A stretch of 64,000 bases of DNA, taken from the NCBI RefSeq assembly GCF_002217755.1, contig NZ_BCFL01000022.1, forward strand, positions 310,001 through 374,000, given 5' to 3'. The position numbers were made by a program, and so were the translations under genes. The notes under the pieces are model-generated. The model searched no databases. It was given only the letters and a program-made list of their open reading frames with translations, and was not told the DNA's origin. Below are positions 35,738-43,590 of this stretch, one piece after another (the stretch's first letter is position 1; every line of letters begins with the position of its first letter). Source of the DNA: Streptomyces hyaluromycini. Lineage in GTDB: Bacteria; Actinomycetota; Actinomycetes; Streptomycetales; Streptomycetaceae.

Positions 35738-37495
35738 ATGACCGCCGCCCCGTCCGGCCCGGCCTTCTCCGTCCACGACATCCCGTTCAGCACCCGCGGA
35801 TCATGGTTCGGTATCTCGCCCGTGGTGGCGGAGAAGGACACCGCCGACGACATCCACCTCGTCTCGCACCAGAACGGCATGCACGCCGTGCTGCGTCTCC
35901 TCGCGCTCGACATGACCACCGGAGAGCGCGCCGCCACCGGGCCGCACGCGACGCCGAGCCTGCTCAGCTGGATCGGCGCCGAAGGCCGCATCGACCTGTC
36001 CTACGAGTCGCCGGACACCGTACGCCTGCGTGGCGACGGGCTGGGCCTGCACATCGGCGCGGCGGCGGCCGTGCTGACCCCGTTCAGCGGCACCTATTTC
36101 TACCCCGAACCCGGCACAGGGGCGTATGTGTTCACCTCGTACGAGACCGGGCGGCGCTACCGCGTCACCGTGCTGTCCGGGACCGTGGCTGAGGCGTCCG
36201 GCACGCAGACGATGGGCAGTGCCGCGCGAGGTGTCACGATCGGCGCCGAGGCCGGCGCGGTCTGGGAGGTCGCGGTCGAGGAGTACGAGACCGCGCGCCG
36301 CCCGTACGTGTCCTCGGCATCCTTCGGCCAGGTGGTGGACGCCGCGCACGGCGCCTTCTCCGCCTTCGTCGACGCCGTCGCGCCCTGGCGTTCGTCCAGG
36401 ACGCCGGCCGCGGAACTCGCCGCCTACGTGCTGTGGTCCGCGACCGTCCGGCCCAGAGGCTTCGTCACCCGGCCCGCGGTGCTCATGTCGAAGCACTGGA
36501 TGGACAAGGTATGGAGCTGGGACCACTGCTTCAATGCCCTGGCCCTGGCCCCGGGAAGCCCCGGACTCGCCCTTGACCAGTTCTCGCTGCCCTTCGACCA
36601 CCAGGACGAGACCGGCGCGCTGCCCGACTCGGTGGCGCACTCGGAGATCCTCTACAACTTCGTCAAGCCCCCCATCCACGGCTGGGCCCTGCGCCACCTG
36701 CGCCGACGGCTTCCCGATCCGCTCGGCGAGGCCGAGTTGGCCGAGGTCTACGACCGGCTGGCCCGCTGGACGGACTTCTGGCTCACCATGCGGCGCGCTC
36801 CCGGGGCCACCCTCCCGCACTACCAGCACGGCAACGACAGCGGCTGGGACAACGCCACCACCTTCGATCCCGAGCGCGTGATCGTCAGCGCCGACCTGTC
36901 CGCCTTCCTCGTCCTCCAACTGCGCGAACTTGCCGAATTGGCAGGCGAGTTGGGGCTGCCGGACGACACGCGCAGGTGGACCCGGACGGCCGACGCGACG
37001 CAGGCGGCGATGCTCGACGAGCTGTGGACCGACGACCGGTTCGTCGCCCGCTCGGCACACACCGGGGCCACCTGGACCAGCTCCAGCCTGCTCGACCTGA
37101 TGCCCGTCGTGCTCGGCGAGCACCTGCCCGAGAACATCGGCGATGCGCTGGCCGACCGCATCGAGGCCCACCTCACCGCATACGGTCTCGCCACCGAACT
37201 GCCCACCTCACCGCACTACTTGGACGACGGCTACTGGCGCGGTCCGATCTGGGCCCCGGCCACCGTCCTGATCGAGGACGGCCTGCGCCGCGCCGGCCAC
37301 GACCGTCTCGCGGACGAGATCAGCAACCGTTTCCGGGCCCTGTGCGAGACCTCGGGTTTCGCGGAGAACTTCGATGCCCTCACCGGCGCGGGCCTGCGCG
37401 ACCGCGCCTACACCTGGACGGCCGGCAGCTACCTCCTTCTTGCCGAGGCCCACGAGCTGAGGCACGCCGAGACCGCGGAGGCCGTCGGCGGCTGA
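35738..37495 (+). CDS. Intracellular (alpha/alpha)6-barrel glycoside hydrolase, MGH1/GH63-like
   Basis: 585-aa protein without a signal peptide. A beta-rich N-terminal domain (about 1-200) precedes a helical-barrel catalytic domain with MSKHWMDKVWSWDHCFNALAL, YQHGNDSGWDNATTFD and SPHYLDDGYWRGPIWAPA. These match the mannosylglycerate-hydrolase/GH63/trehalase-like group. It likely cleaves an imported oligosaccharide inside the cell. It is 67 bases after the permease gene and on the same strand. The exact glycosidic bond cannot be told from the sequence. Confidence 0.82.
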   Translation: MTAAPSGPAFSVHDIPFSTRGSWFGISPVVAEKDTADDIHLVSHQNGMHAVLRLLALDMTTGERAATGPHATPSLLSWIGAEGRIDLSYESPDTVRLRGDGLGLHIGAAAAVLTPFSGTYFYPEPGTGAYVFTSYETGRRYRVTVLSGTVAEASGTQTMGSAARGVTIGAEAGAVWEVAVEEYETARRPYVSSASFGQVVDAAHGAFSAFVDAVAPWRSSRTPAAELAAYVLWSATVRPRGFVTRPAVLMSKHWMDKVWSWDHCFNALALAPGSPGLALDQFSLPFDHQDETGALPDSVAHSEILYNFVKPPIHGWALRHLRRRLPDPLGEAELAEVYDRLARWTDFWLTMRRAPGATLPHYQHGNDSGWDNATTFDPERVIVSADLSAFLVLQLRELAELAGELGLPDDTRRWTRTADATQAAMLDELWTDDRFVARSAHTGATWTSSSLLDLMPVVLGEHLPENIGDALADRIEAHLTAYGLATELPTSPHYLDDGYWRGPIWAPATVLIEDGLRRAGHDRLADEISNRFRALCETSGFAENFDALTGAGLRDRAYTWTAGSYLLLAEAHELRHAETAEAVGG

Positions 37496-37549
37496 CAGAG
37501 CCCCTGGGCGACTCGCGCCCAGGCAGTACCCCCTTCGGGAGACCCGCAC

Positions 37550-39424
37550 ATGCGCATACCTCGCTTCCTTTCCCCGCCCGGCCGCCCCGGCAGACCACCC
37601 GTCCCGAGAGGCCGCAGGACCGCACTGATCGCCGCGCTCCTGGCCTCGTCCTCGTTCGCCGCCGTCACCCTCCCCGCGACGACCGCCCACGCCGCTGACA
37701 CCTCCGTCACCGTCGACTTCTCCACCGCCGGGGGCGCCCCCACGTACCACGCCTCCGGCATGATCTACGGGATGACCCCGGACGGCTCGCTGCCCCAGGA
37801 CCACTTCTTCACCGACATCAAGTGGCACTTCATGCGGGCCGGCGGTGCCCAGCTCAACAGCGGCGGCTACGCCACGAGCCTCGCCGACTACCAGACCCGC
37901 TGGGCATCGACGCTGGCCCAGTACAAGCGGACCGCCGCCCTCGGCGGCACCTTCGTCCTCCTCCCGCACGACCTGTGGGGCGCCGACGGCACCACCAGCC
38001 AGGGCTGGCCCGGTGACAACGGCGACTGGACGCAGTTCGACGCCTTCCTCGCCCAGCTCATCGGTGACGTCAAGGCCAACAACATGACGGTCCAGTGGGA
38101 CCTGTGGAACGAGCCCGACGGCAGCGGCTTCTGGGGTGCTTCACAGACGCAGTACCTGCAGATGTGGTCGCGTTTCTACGCCAAGGTGCGCGCCGCCTTC
38201 CCCGCCCAGCTCATCGTCGGCCCCAGCATCGCGGGCCAGCCGAACTCCTCCAACAGCTGGTGGACGACCTTCCTGACGTACGTCAAGGCCGACAACGTGG
38301 CTCCGGACATCTGGAGTTGGCACGACGAGCCCGGCGACCCGGTCACCGACGTCGGCCGCGCCAACTCGACGCTCGCCGCAGCAGGGTTGACCAACACGCG
38401 GCCGTACCAGATCAACGAGTACGCCACCCTGTCCATGCAGTCCCCGGGCGGCGGCGCCTGGTTCATCGGCCGCCTGGAACGCGCCGGTGCCGACGGCCTG
38501 CGCGGCAACTGGGCCTCGGGTACCGCGCTGCACGACGACGAGGCCAACCTCCTCACGAAGAACAGCGCCGGCCAGTACCTGCCGCTCGGCGAGTGGTTCA
38601 TGTACCGCTACTACGGCTCCCAGACCGGCAACATCGTCAAGCTCACGCCCGGCACCGGCACCGACGGCCTGGCCACCAAGGACAACTCGGCGGGGAACGC
38701 CAAGGTGTTGCTCGGCAGCAGCGGCAACACCGGCACCGTCACTGTCAATCTGACAGGGCTCAACACCACGTCCGTCGTGGAGAACAGCCAGGTCCGCGCC
38801 GTCGTCCAGCGCATCCCCTACAACAGCGGTGCCGCCGTGACCGGCCCGGAGACCATCGCCGACACCACCCTCACGGTCAGCGGCAACGCCGCGTCGGTGA
38901 GCCTCCCTTGGACGAACGCCAAGGACGGCTACACCGTCACCCTGCTGCCCCCGTCCAACACCACCGTCTCCACGGTCGCCGTCAGCCAGAACAGCGGCCA
39001 GTGCCTGGACGACACCAACCTCTCCACCGCCAACGGCACGCAGTACCAGCAGTACTACTGCGAGGGCGGCTACCAGCAGATGCTCGACCTCAAGCCGGTC
39101 AGCGGCAAGACCAGCACGTACAGCGTGGTCGACGAACTGAGCGGCAAATGCCTCGACGTCACAGGAGCGTCGACCGCCGACGGCGCCGCCGTCATCCAGT
39201 ACACCTGCAACGGCGCCACCAACCAGCAGTTCACCCTCAACCCCGTCACCGCACTCGGCAACAGCCACGACTACCAACTCGTCGCCGTCCACAGCGGCAA
39301 GTGTGTCGACGTCAGCAACGTCTCGACGACCGCCGGAGCACAGATCCATCAGTGGACCTGCGACGCGGCGAGCGCCCTGAGCACCAAGAAGAACCAGATC
39401 TGGCGGCTGCTCGGCAAGAGCTGA
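37550..39424 (+). CDS. Secreted clan GH-A glycosidase with ricin-type lectin domain
   Basis: 624-aa exported enzyme. The Sec signal ends near residue 48 (ATTAHAADT). The (beta/alpha)8 domain has WDLWNEPDGSGFWG with acid/base E188 and YQINEYATLS with the likely nucleophile E290; the layout is GH39-like. A beta-sandwich domain lies at about 340-475, and a C-terminal ricin B/CBM13 lectin domain (480-624) has repeated SGQCLD, SGKCLDV and SGKCVDV motifs. It would release oligosaccharides outside the cell for the importer. The family number is a reading of motifs, not a search. Confidence 0.82.
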   Translation: MRIPRFLSPPGRPGRPPVPRGRRTALIAALLASSSFAAVTLPATTAHAADTSVTVDFSTAGGAPTYHASGMIYGMTPDGSLPQDHFFTDIKWHFMRAGGAQLNSGGYATSLADYQTRWASTLAQYKRTAALGGTFVLLPHDLWGADGTTSQGWPGDNGDWTQFDAFLAQLIGDVKANNMTVQWDLWNEPDGSGFWGASQTQYLQMWSRFYAKVRAAFPAQLIVGPSIAGQPNSSNSWWTTFLTYVKADNVAPDIWSWHDEPGDPVTDVGRANSTLAAAGLTNTRPYQINEYATLSMQSPGGGAWFIGRLERAGADGLRGNWASGTALHDDEANLLTKNSAGQYLPLGEWFMYRYYGSQTGNIVKLTPGTGTDGLATKDNSAGNAKVLLGSSGNTGTVTVNLTGLNTTSVVENSQVRAVVQRIPYNSGAAVTGPETIADTTLTVSGNAASVSLPWTNAKDGYTVTLLPPSNTTVSTVAVSQNSGQCLDDTNLSTANGTQYQQYYCEGGYQQMLDLKPVSGKTSTYSVVDELSGKCLDVTGASTADGAAVIQYTCNGATNQQFTLNPVTALGNSHDYQLVAVHSGKCVDVSNVSTTAGAQIHQWTCDAASALSTKKNQIWRLLGKS

Positions 39425-39440
39425 CTGCCGGCACCTGTGA

Positions 39441-39477
39441 CGATGTGGAGGGGGAGTCCACAGGCCCCTCCGCATCG
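39441..39477 (+). terminator. Hairpin after the secreted glycosidase gene
   Basis: A 13-bp stem CGATGTGGAGGGG / CCCCTCCGCATCG with one G-U pair and an 11-base loop lies 17 bases after the stop codon. It marks the end of the sugar operon. Confidence 0.75.
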
Positions 39478-39562
39478 TTCGACGGGGACTGTTCTGCGGT
39501 CCTTCGGGTGGGGAGGGTGAGCTGCCGGCGGCGTCGGTCGGCCGTGTCGGTGAGCGAAATCG

Positions 39563-40529
39563 TCAGGGGTGGAGGCTGACTTCGGGGTTTGCCGCGGAGG
39601 GTCCGTCGAGGACAGGCTCCGGGATGCCGCGTAGGTGCAGGTCGAAGAACGCCCGGACGTAGGTGCGGGTGAGCTGAACCGACCGCTGGGCGGAGAGGGT
39701 TGTACCGGGAGGCTCGGGAATGCCCGGCGCCTCGGAGAGGACCGGTACATCCGTGAAGCTGGCATGGTTGGAACCGGCGACGATGAGCCAGCGTTTCCAG
39801 CCGTCGAGATTCACCCCGGCTCGCACCCTTTTGTCTGTCACCATGGTGGTGACGGCTGGTCAGCTCGTCGTTCACGAAGGAGACGTCGTTCGCCCGGCTC
39901 TGCGCTATGACCCCCGGACCTCCGTCGGGGGGTGTGTCACAGATGGCGCAGGTGTGTGTCTGCCCGTCGGGGAAGGTGGTGCCGGAGTTCTCATAGGTGT
40001 GGTCGACGAGCGCGACGACGTATCCGTGGCTGGCCAGGTCCTCGGCGAGGCTGGTGAGTTCGGTGCGCGGCATGGTGAATCCGGGCGAGAGCATCACCAG
40101 CGGGAAGCGGCCGTGCTCCGGGCGCGCGTCGGAGCGCGCCCAGGTGCGGGTGCCGCTGACCGCCTCCGCAGGGATGGTGGTACCCGGCAGCTTCAACTGG
40201 AGCATGTCCTGGGCTGCCTCGACGGTCATGTACGGAGCCGGTCCGCCCGTCCCGGGCCGGGCCGGGTAATACATCGACACCATCAGCTGCCTCGGCCCCG
40301 CCGACGGCACCCAGGGATCCTGACGTTGGGTGTCGACGAGGTGCAGGATCTCACGGCCCACGGCGTGCGGACCGGTCGGGCGGGGGAGTTCGGGACGGAG
40401 CGCGTACGGGTCCGAGGCCGCGACTGCGGAGAGCGCAGGCGCGGCCAATGCCGTACCTGCTGTGACCGCGGGCAGTGGCAGGACGAGTGTGAACACTGCG
40501 GCAACGGCAGCGTGACGGATTCTGGTCAT
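39563..40529 (-). pseudogene. Decayed alpha/beta hydrolase (PAF-acetylhydrolase/lipase-like)
   Basis: The 5' part (from ATG at 40529) has a signal peptide and reads well through RPTGPHAVGREILHLVDTQR, FPLVMLSPGFTMPR, LAEDLASHGYVVALVDHTYE and RANDVSFVNDELTS. Near 39855 the frame shifts. The protein resumes in another frame as MVTDKRVRAGVNLDG and then WKRWLIVAGSNHASFTD to 39563. In intact relatives a GHSxGG nucleophile elbow lies before TDKRV-like residues, and about 40-50 residues separate the DG from the WKRWL-like strand. Both segments are missing, so the catalytic Ser is gone. The His region (SNHASFTD) remains. Two deletions plus a frameshift make a function unlikely. Confidence 0.8.
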
Positions 40530-40584
40530 GGCGGCGACGCCAGATGCTCGTTGGTCTGATCGTGGGAAAGTGACAACCTCGGGC

Positions 40585-40757
40585 ATGACCTGTTGGCGGC
40601 GCCTGGCCGCCTGGTATCGCTGACCGGCGGGAACCGCAACGGCGACTCCACCGCCCGCGGTCTCGGTGTCGCCGGGCTGGTCGTGGGTGTCCTCGGGCCG
40701 GCGGCGGCCGCGTTCGCCGGCCTGCGCGGTCGCTCCACCGGATCCCAGGCCGAGTAG
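40585..40757 (+). pseudogene. Relic of a YcnI-like protein C-terminus
   Basis: An open frame ending at TAG 40755-40757 reads LTGGNRNGDSTARGLGVAGL, followed by a hydrophobic helix and GLRGRSTGSQAE. This looks like the C-terminal linker and membrane anchor of a YcnI/DUF1775 copper-associated protein. There is no start codon and no domain upstream, and the frame begins next to the decayed hydrolase. It is likely the leftover of a deletion between the two genes. Confidence 0.4.
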
Positions 40758-40854
40758 GGCACGGTTCCCGGTTCCCGTCGGCGGGACGGACCCTGCACGG
40801 CGCGGCTCTCCTGTAACAGTCGGGCCCGAGGGCCCTTGAGTTCCAGGCGTTTTC

Positions 40855-40870
40855 TGTGATCCAGATCACA
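40855..40870. promoter_or_regulatory. CRP-like palindrome upstream of Met-rich membrane gene
   Basis: TGTGATCCAGATCACA has perfect 7-base arms and a 2-base centre, and matches the TGTGA-N6-TCACA pattern of CRP/FNR-family sites. It ends 82 bases before the ATG at 40953. Confidence 0.55.
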
Positions 40871-40952
40871 TGCTGTGGATCGGGTGGGAACGCCTGTGGG
40901 TTTCCGTGCGGCAGCCCCGCCGGCCGGTGTCCGGGTGCCAGGATGTGGCGCC

Positions 40953-41618
40953 ATGACAGCAGGGTGGTGTTCTCGCGCGTTACGGGCCGCGGTGTTCGCG
41001 GTCGTGTGCGTGCTGCTCGCCGCCCTGGGGCACGTGATGATGTCCGGCAGCGAGGCGCCCGCATGGGCGCTGGCCGCCGGGGTCGCCGTGACCGGCGCCG
41101 TGGGCTGGTGCCTGACATGGCGTGAGCGGGAGCCGTTGCCGATCGTCGCGGCTGTGGTCGCCGCCCAGGCAATGCTGCACGAGGGGTTCTCCTTCGCGCG
41201 ACCGGCGACCGTGGCATCCGTCTCCGCCGCCGTCATGAACATGGGCGACGCGAGTTCCATGGACATGGGCTCGATGCGCGGGGACTCCATGGGCATGGCC
41301 CACATGGATCACATGGACCCCGTGGGTCACTCCCTGGCCGGCACCTCGCCTTCGTCCGGCATGCTGGCGGCCCACCTGGTGGCGGCACTGCTGTGCGGCC
41401 TGTGGCTCGCGTACGGCGAGAAGGCCGCGTTCCGCATCACGCGGGCCGTGGCCGGATGGCTGACCGCACCACTGCGACTGCTGCTCGCCCTGCCCCCCGC
41501 CGCCTGCCAGCCGCCCGGCCGCCCGCGGCGGCGCCAAGCGGACCGGACGCCGTATCTGCTTCTCCTCGTCCACGCGATCACTTCTCGGGGCCCGCCGGCG
41601 CGGGCTGCTGTCGTCTGA
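40953..41618 (+). CDS. Met/His-rich multi-pass membrane protein, paralog 1
   Basis: 221-aa membrane protein of a family found three times in this window. Helices: AVFAVVCVLLAALGHVMMSG, WALAAGVAVTGAVGWCL and VAAVVAAQAMLHEGF. A Met/His/Asp-rich loop follows (MNMGDASSMDMGSMRGDSM, then MAHMDHMDP), then MLAAHLVAALLCGLWLAYGEKA and a basic tail ending SRGPPARAAVV. Met-rich motifs of this sort bind Cu(I) in CopC/CopD and PcoA-type proteins, so copper handling is likely (inference). It is 169 bases upstream of an ECF sigma gene, the same arrangement as paralog 2. Confidence 0.75.
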   Translation: MTAGWCSRALRAAVFAVVCVLLAALGHVMMSGSEAPAWALAAGVAVTGAVGWCLTWREREPLPIVAAVVAAQAMLHEGFSFARPATVASVSAAVMNMGDASSMDMGSMRGDSMGMAHMDHMDPVGHSLAGTSPSSGMLAAHLVAALLCGLWLAYGEKAAFRITRAVAGWLTAPLRLLLALPPAACQPPGRPRRRQADRTPYLLLLVHAITSRGPPARAAVV

Positions 41619-41787
41619 GGACAGCAGGCTTCCCGGGGCCGCGCATGGCGTGCCCCTCGGGCCACGGCCGTACGACCGCACCCCGGCGCGGTGTCGGCGT
41701 GCCGTAGGCCGTCTCCCCACTTCACCGGACCGCTCGCGTTCTTCGTGCGCCCTGGTCCGGATCACGGTCGACCGAGAAGGACACCAG

Positions 41788-42423
41788 GTGATCACCTCTG
41801 CCCTGCCCGCCGCGCGTGCCAGGAACGGCAAAACGGCGGCGCTCGACGAATCGATCACCGCGTGGGCGCTGGCCGCCCGCTGCGGTGACGCCGACGCGGT
41901 CGCGCAGTTCGTAGGCGCCCTGCACCGGGACGTCCAGTGCTACGTCGCCCAGTTGTGCGGCGATCCCCAGGCCGTGGACGACCTGGCACAGGACACGTTT
42001 CTGCGGGCGCTCGGCAGCCTGCACCTGTTCGAGGGGCGCTCCTCGGCCCGTTCCTGGCTGCTGTCCATCGCCCGCCGCGCGGTGATCGACAGCTACCGGT
42101 ACGCCGCCGCCCGGCCGCGCCTGAGCGACGTAGCGGACTGGCAGCTGGCCGTCGAGCTGGCCCAGCCGTGCGACCTGCCGGGCTTCGACGACGGCATCGC
42201 GCTGCTGGACCTGCTGGCCGCACTGCCCGAGGAACGCCGTGAGGCGTTCGTCCTCACCCAACTGCTCGGCCTGCGCTACGACGAGGTGGCCGAGGTCGGC
42301 GACTGCGCGATCGGCACGGTCCGCTCCCGGGTGGCCCGGGCCCGCGCGACCCTGATCGACCTGCTGGAACAGGCTGAGACGACGGAGAAGTCCGCCGCCA
42401 AGTCCGCCGCCCTGGCGGTCTGA
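41788..42423 (+). CDS. ECF sigma factor, paralog A
   Basis: 211-aa sigma-70 family factor. Region 2: DVQCYVAQLCGDPQAVDDLAQDTFLRALGSLHLFEG and RSWLLSIARRAVIDSYR. Region 4: LPEERREAFVLTQLLGLRYDEVAEVGDCAIGTVRSRVARAR. The GTG at 41788 has AGAAGG 8 bases upstream. It is closely related to the second sigma gene at 47540, including the leader just before the start. No classical anti-sigma gene is adjacent; the Met-rich membrane protein upstream is the candidate partner. It likely controls copper or redox genes nearby (inference). Confidence 0.88.
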   Translation: MITSALPAARARNGKTAALDESITAWALAARCGDADAVAQFVGALHRDVQCYVAQLCGDPQAVDDLAQDTFLRALGSLHLFEGRSSARSWLLSIARRAVIDSYRYAAARPRLSDVADWQLAVELAQPCDLPGFDDGIALLDLLAALPEERREAFVLTQLLGLRYDEVAEVGDCAIGTVRSRVARARATLIDLLEQAETTEKSAAKSAALAV

Positions 42424-42465
42424 GGGTGCGCAAGGTGCCGAAGCTCACGCCCGCGGTTGACGGAG

Positions 42466-42504
42466 AAGGCCGGGCAGGACGGCTGATGCGTCCTGCCCGG
42501 CCTT
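42466..42504. terminator. Strong bidirectional hairpin between sigma factor and copZ
   Basis: A perfect 15-bp inverted repeat, AAGGCCGGGCAGGAC / GTCCTGCCCGGCCTT, with a 9-base loop. It lies between the converging sigma-factor and CopZ genes. Confidence 0.85.
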
Positions 42505-42533
42505 CCCGGCGCGGGTGCGTGTCCTCGGGCGGC

Positions 42534-42749
42534 TCAGGCGGCGACCGTGTCGGCGATGCCGTATCCGGCCTCGACGATCGCGGCGCGGAGTCGCCCGTCG
42601 TCGAGGTCCGTTCCGTGCACGGTGACGGACTTGGCGGCGACGTCGACCACGACCTGGCTCACCCCCGCGACCTCGGAAACCTCTTCCCTGATGCTCGCCG
42701 CGCAGTGCTCGCAGCTCATGCCGGTGACGTTGTACTGCTTCTGTGCCAT
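42534..42749 (-). CDS. copZ: CopZ-like heavy-metal-associated copper chaperone
   Basis: 71-aa HMA-fold protein with the Cu(I)-binding motif GMSCEHCAASI (C13, C16) at the N-terminus, full length for the family. It carries Cu(I) in the cytoplasm and hands it to CopA or to a sensor. It is on the strand opposite to copA, separated from the next gene by 541 bases, so it has its own promoter. Confidence 0.93.
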   Translation of the reverse strand: MAQKQYNVTGMSCEHCAASIREEVSEVAGVSQVVVDVAAKSVTVHGTDLDDGRLRAAIVEAGYGIADTVAA

Positions 42750-43290
42750 GGCGCAACTCCTGGATGCCTATGGGGCTTTGGGCGGTTTACGGGTGTACGG
42801 GGCCGGAAGTTCAGTCCCTTCCCGTCACCACAACAGTCGGTTGGGCGGAGCCGGAAGTTCCGGAGCGAGTGCGTCGATTCCGGCACGGAGCGCGAGAGAA
42901 GGACTCCTCCGCGGCGCTGGGCCCGGTGCGGGAGGAGGGGGTCGGGGCGGCGGACGGCCGGCACGACAACCACCAGCGTGGCGCAGTGCGCGCCGCGTGG
43001 CCCTGGGAGCCCGAGTCGGCTGAGGTCCGGGGCGGGGGACGCGCATTGCCTCAGGGGCTTGGCCGCTGCCTGTGGCCACCGCCGTGCCCGGAGAGCGCCG
43101 CGACGTCCGGCGCGGTGACCCGACGCATCCGGGACATTGACCCGCACCACGCGAAGACAAACGCCTCAGGTGTGTCGCGCGTCACGTTTGGATGCGGGAA
43201 CTCCGCGTTCCTTCCGGCCGACTACTGGAGCGATACGGCTTCAACTGCTGTCTTTCGTACGACGGTTCGATGCGACCAGAAAGGTCGAGC
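42750..43290. other. 541-base intergenic stretch between copZ and the copA operon
   Basis: No credible gene was found on either strand. It must hold the divergent promoters of copZ and of the small Met-rich gene. I saw no clear CsoR-like palindrome. Apparent frames across it are rich in Arg/Pro/Gly, lack ribosome-binding sites and look like high-GC noise. Confidence 0.5.
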
Positions 43291-43590
43291 ATGGCCGAGA
43301 TCCGACAACCGTCCCACCCTGCCGGCGCGATCGCCCGCAGGCTGCTGCCGCCCCCGGCGCTGTGCGGCTTCCTGCTGCTGCTCGTCCTCGTGTTCTCGGT
43401 GTCCTACGCCGTCGGGTTGGCCGCCGGGCCGGTGGCGCCCGGCATGCACGGGACCGGGAGCGCCGGAAGTGGAAGCGGCGGAGACGGTGGTGGCGGGAGT
43501 GGCGGGAGCGGCGGCGGCATGGAGGACATGTCCGGGACGGACGGGAGCATGCAGAACATGCCGGGGATGACGGACGGGAGTGACCGGTGA
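43291..43590 (+). CDS. Small Met-rich single-span membrane protein
   Basis: 99-aa protein. One transmembrane helix (LCGFLLLLVLVFSVSYAVGLAAGPV, about residues 24-48) is followed by a Gly/Ser spacer and a Met-rich tail (GGGMEDMSGTDGSMQNMPGM). It could pass or bind periplasmic-side Cu(I). It overlaps copA by 4 bases (GTGA), so it is co-translated with the pump. It starts with ATG after AAAGG. Confidence 0.75.
   Translation: MAEIRQPSHPAGAIARRLLPPPALCGFLLLLVLVFSVSYAVGLAAGPVAPGMHGTGSAGSGSGGDGGGGSGGSGGGMEDMSGTDGSMQNMPGMTDGSDR

Noticed and set aside
42743..43570. Plus-strand open frame across the copZ-copA intergenic region
   Set aside because: No ribosome-binding site or domain; it overlaps the small Met-rich gene in another frame.
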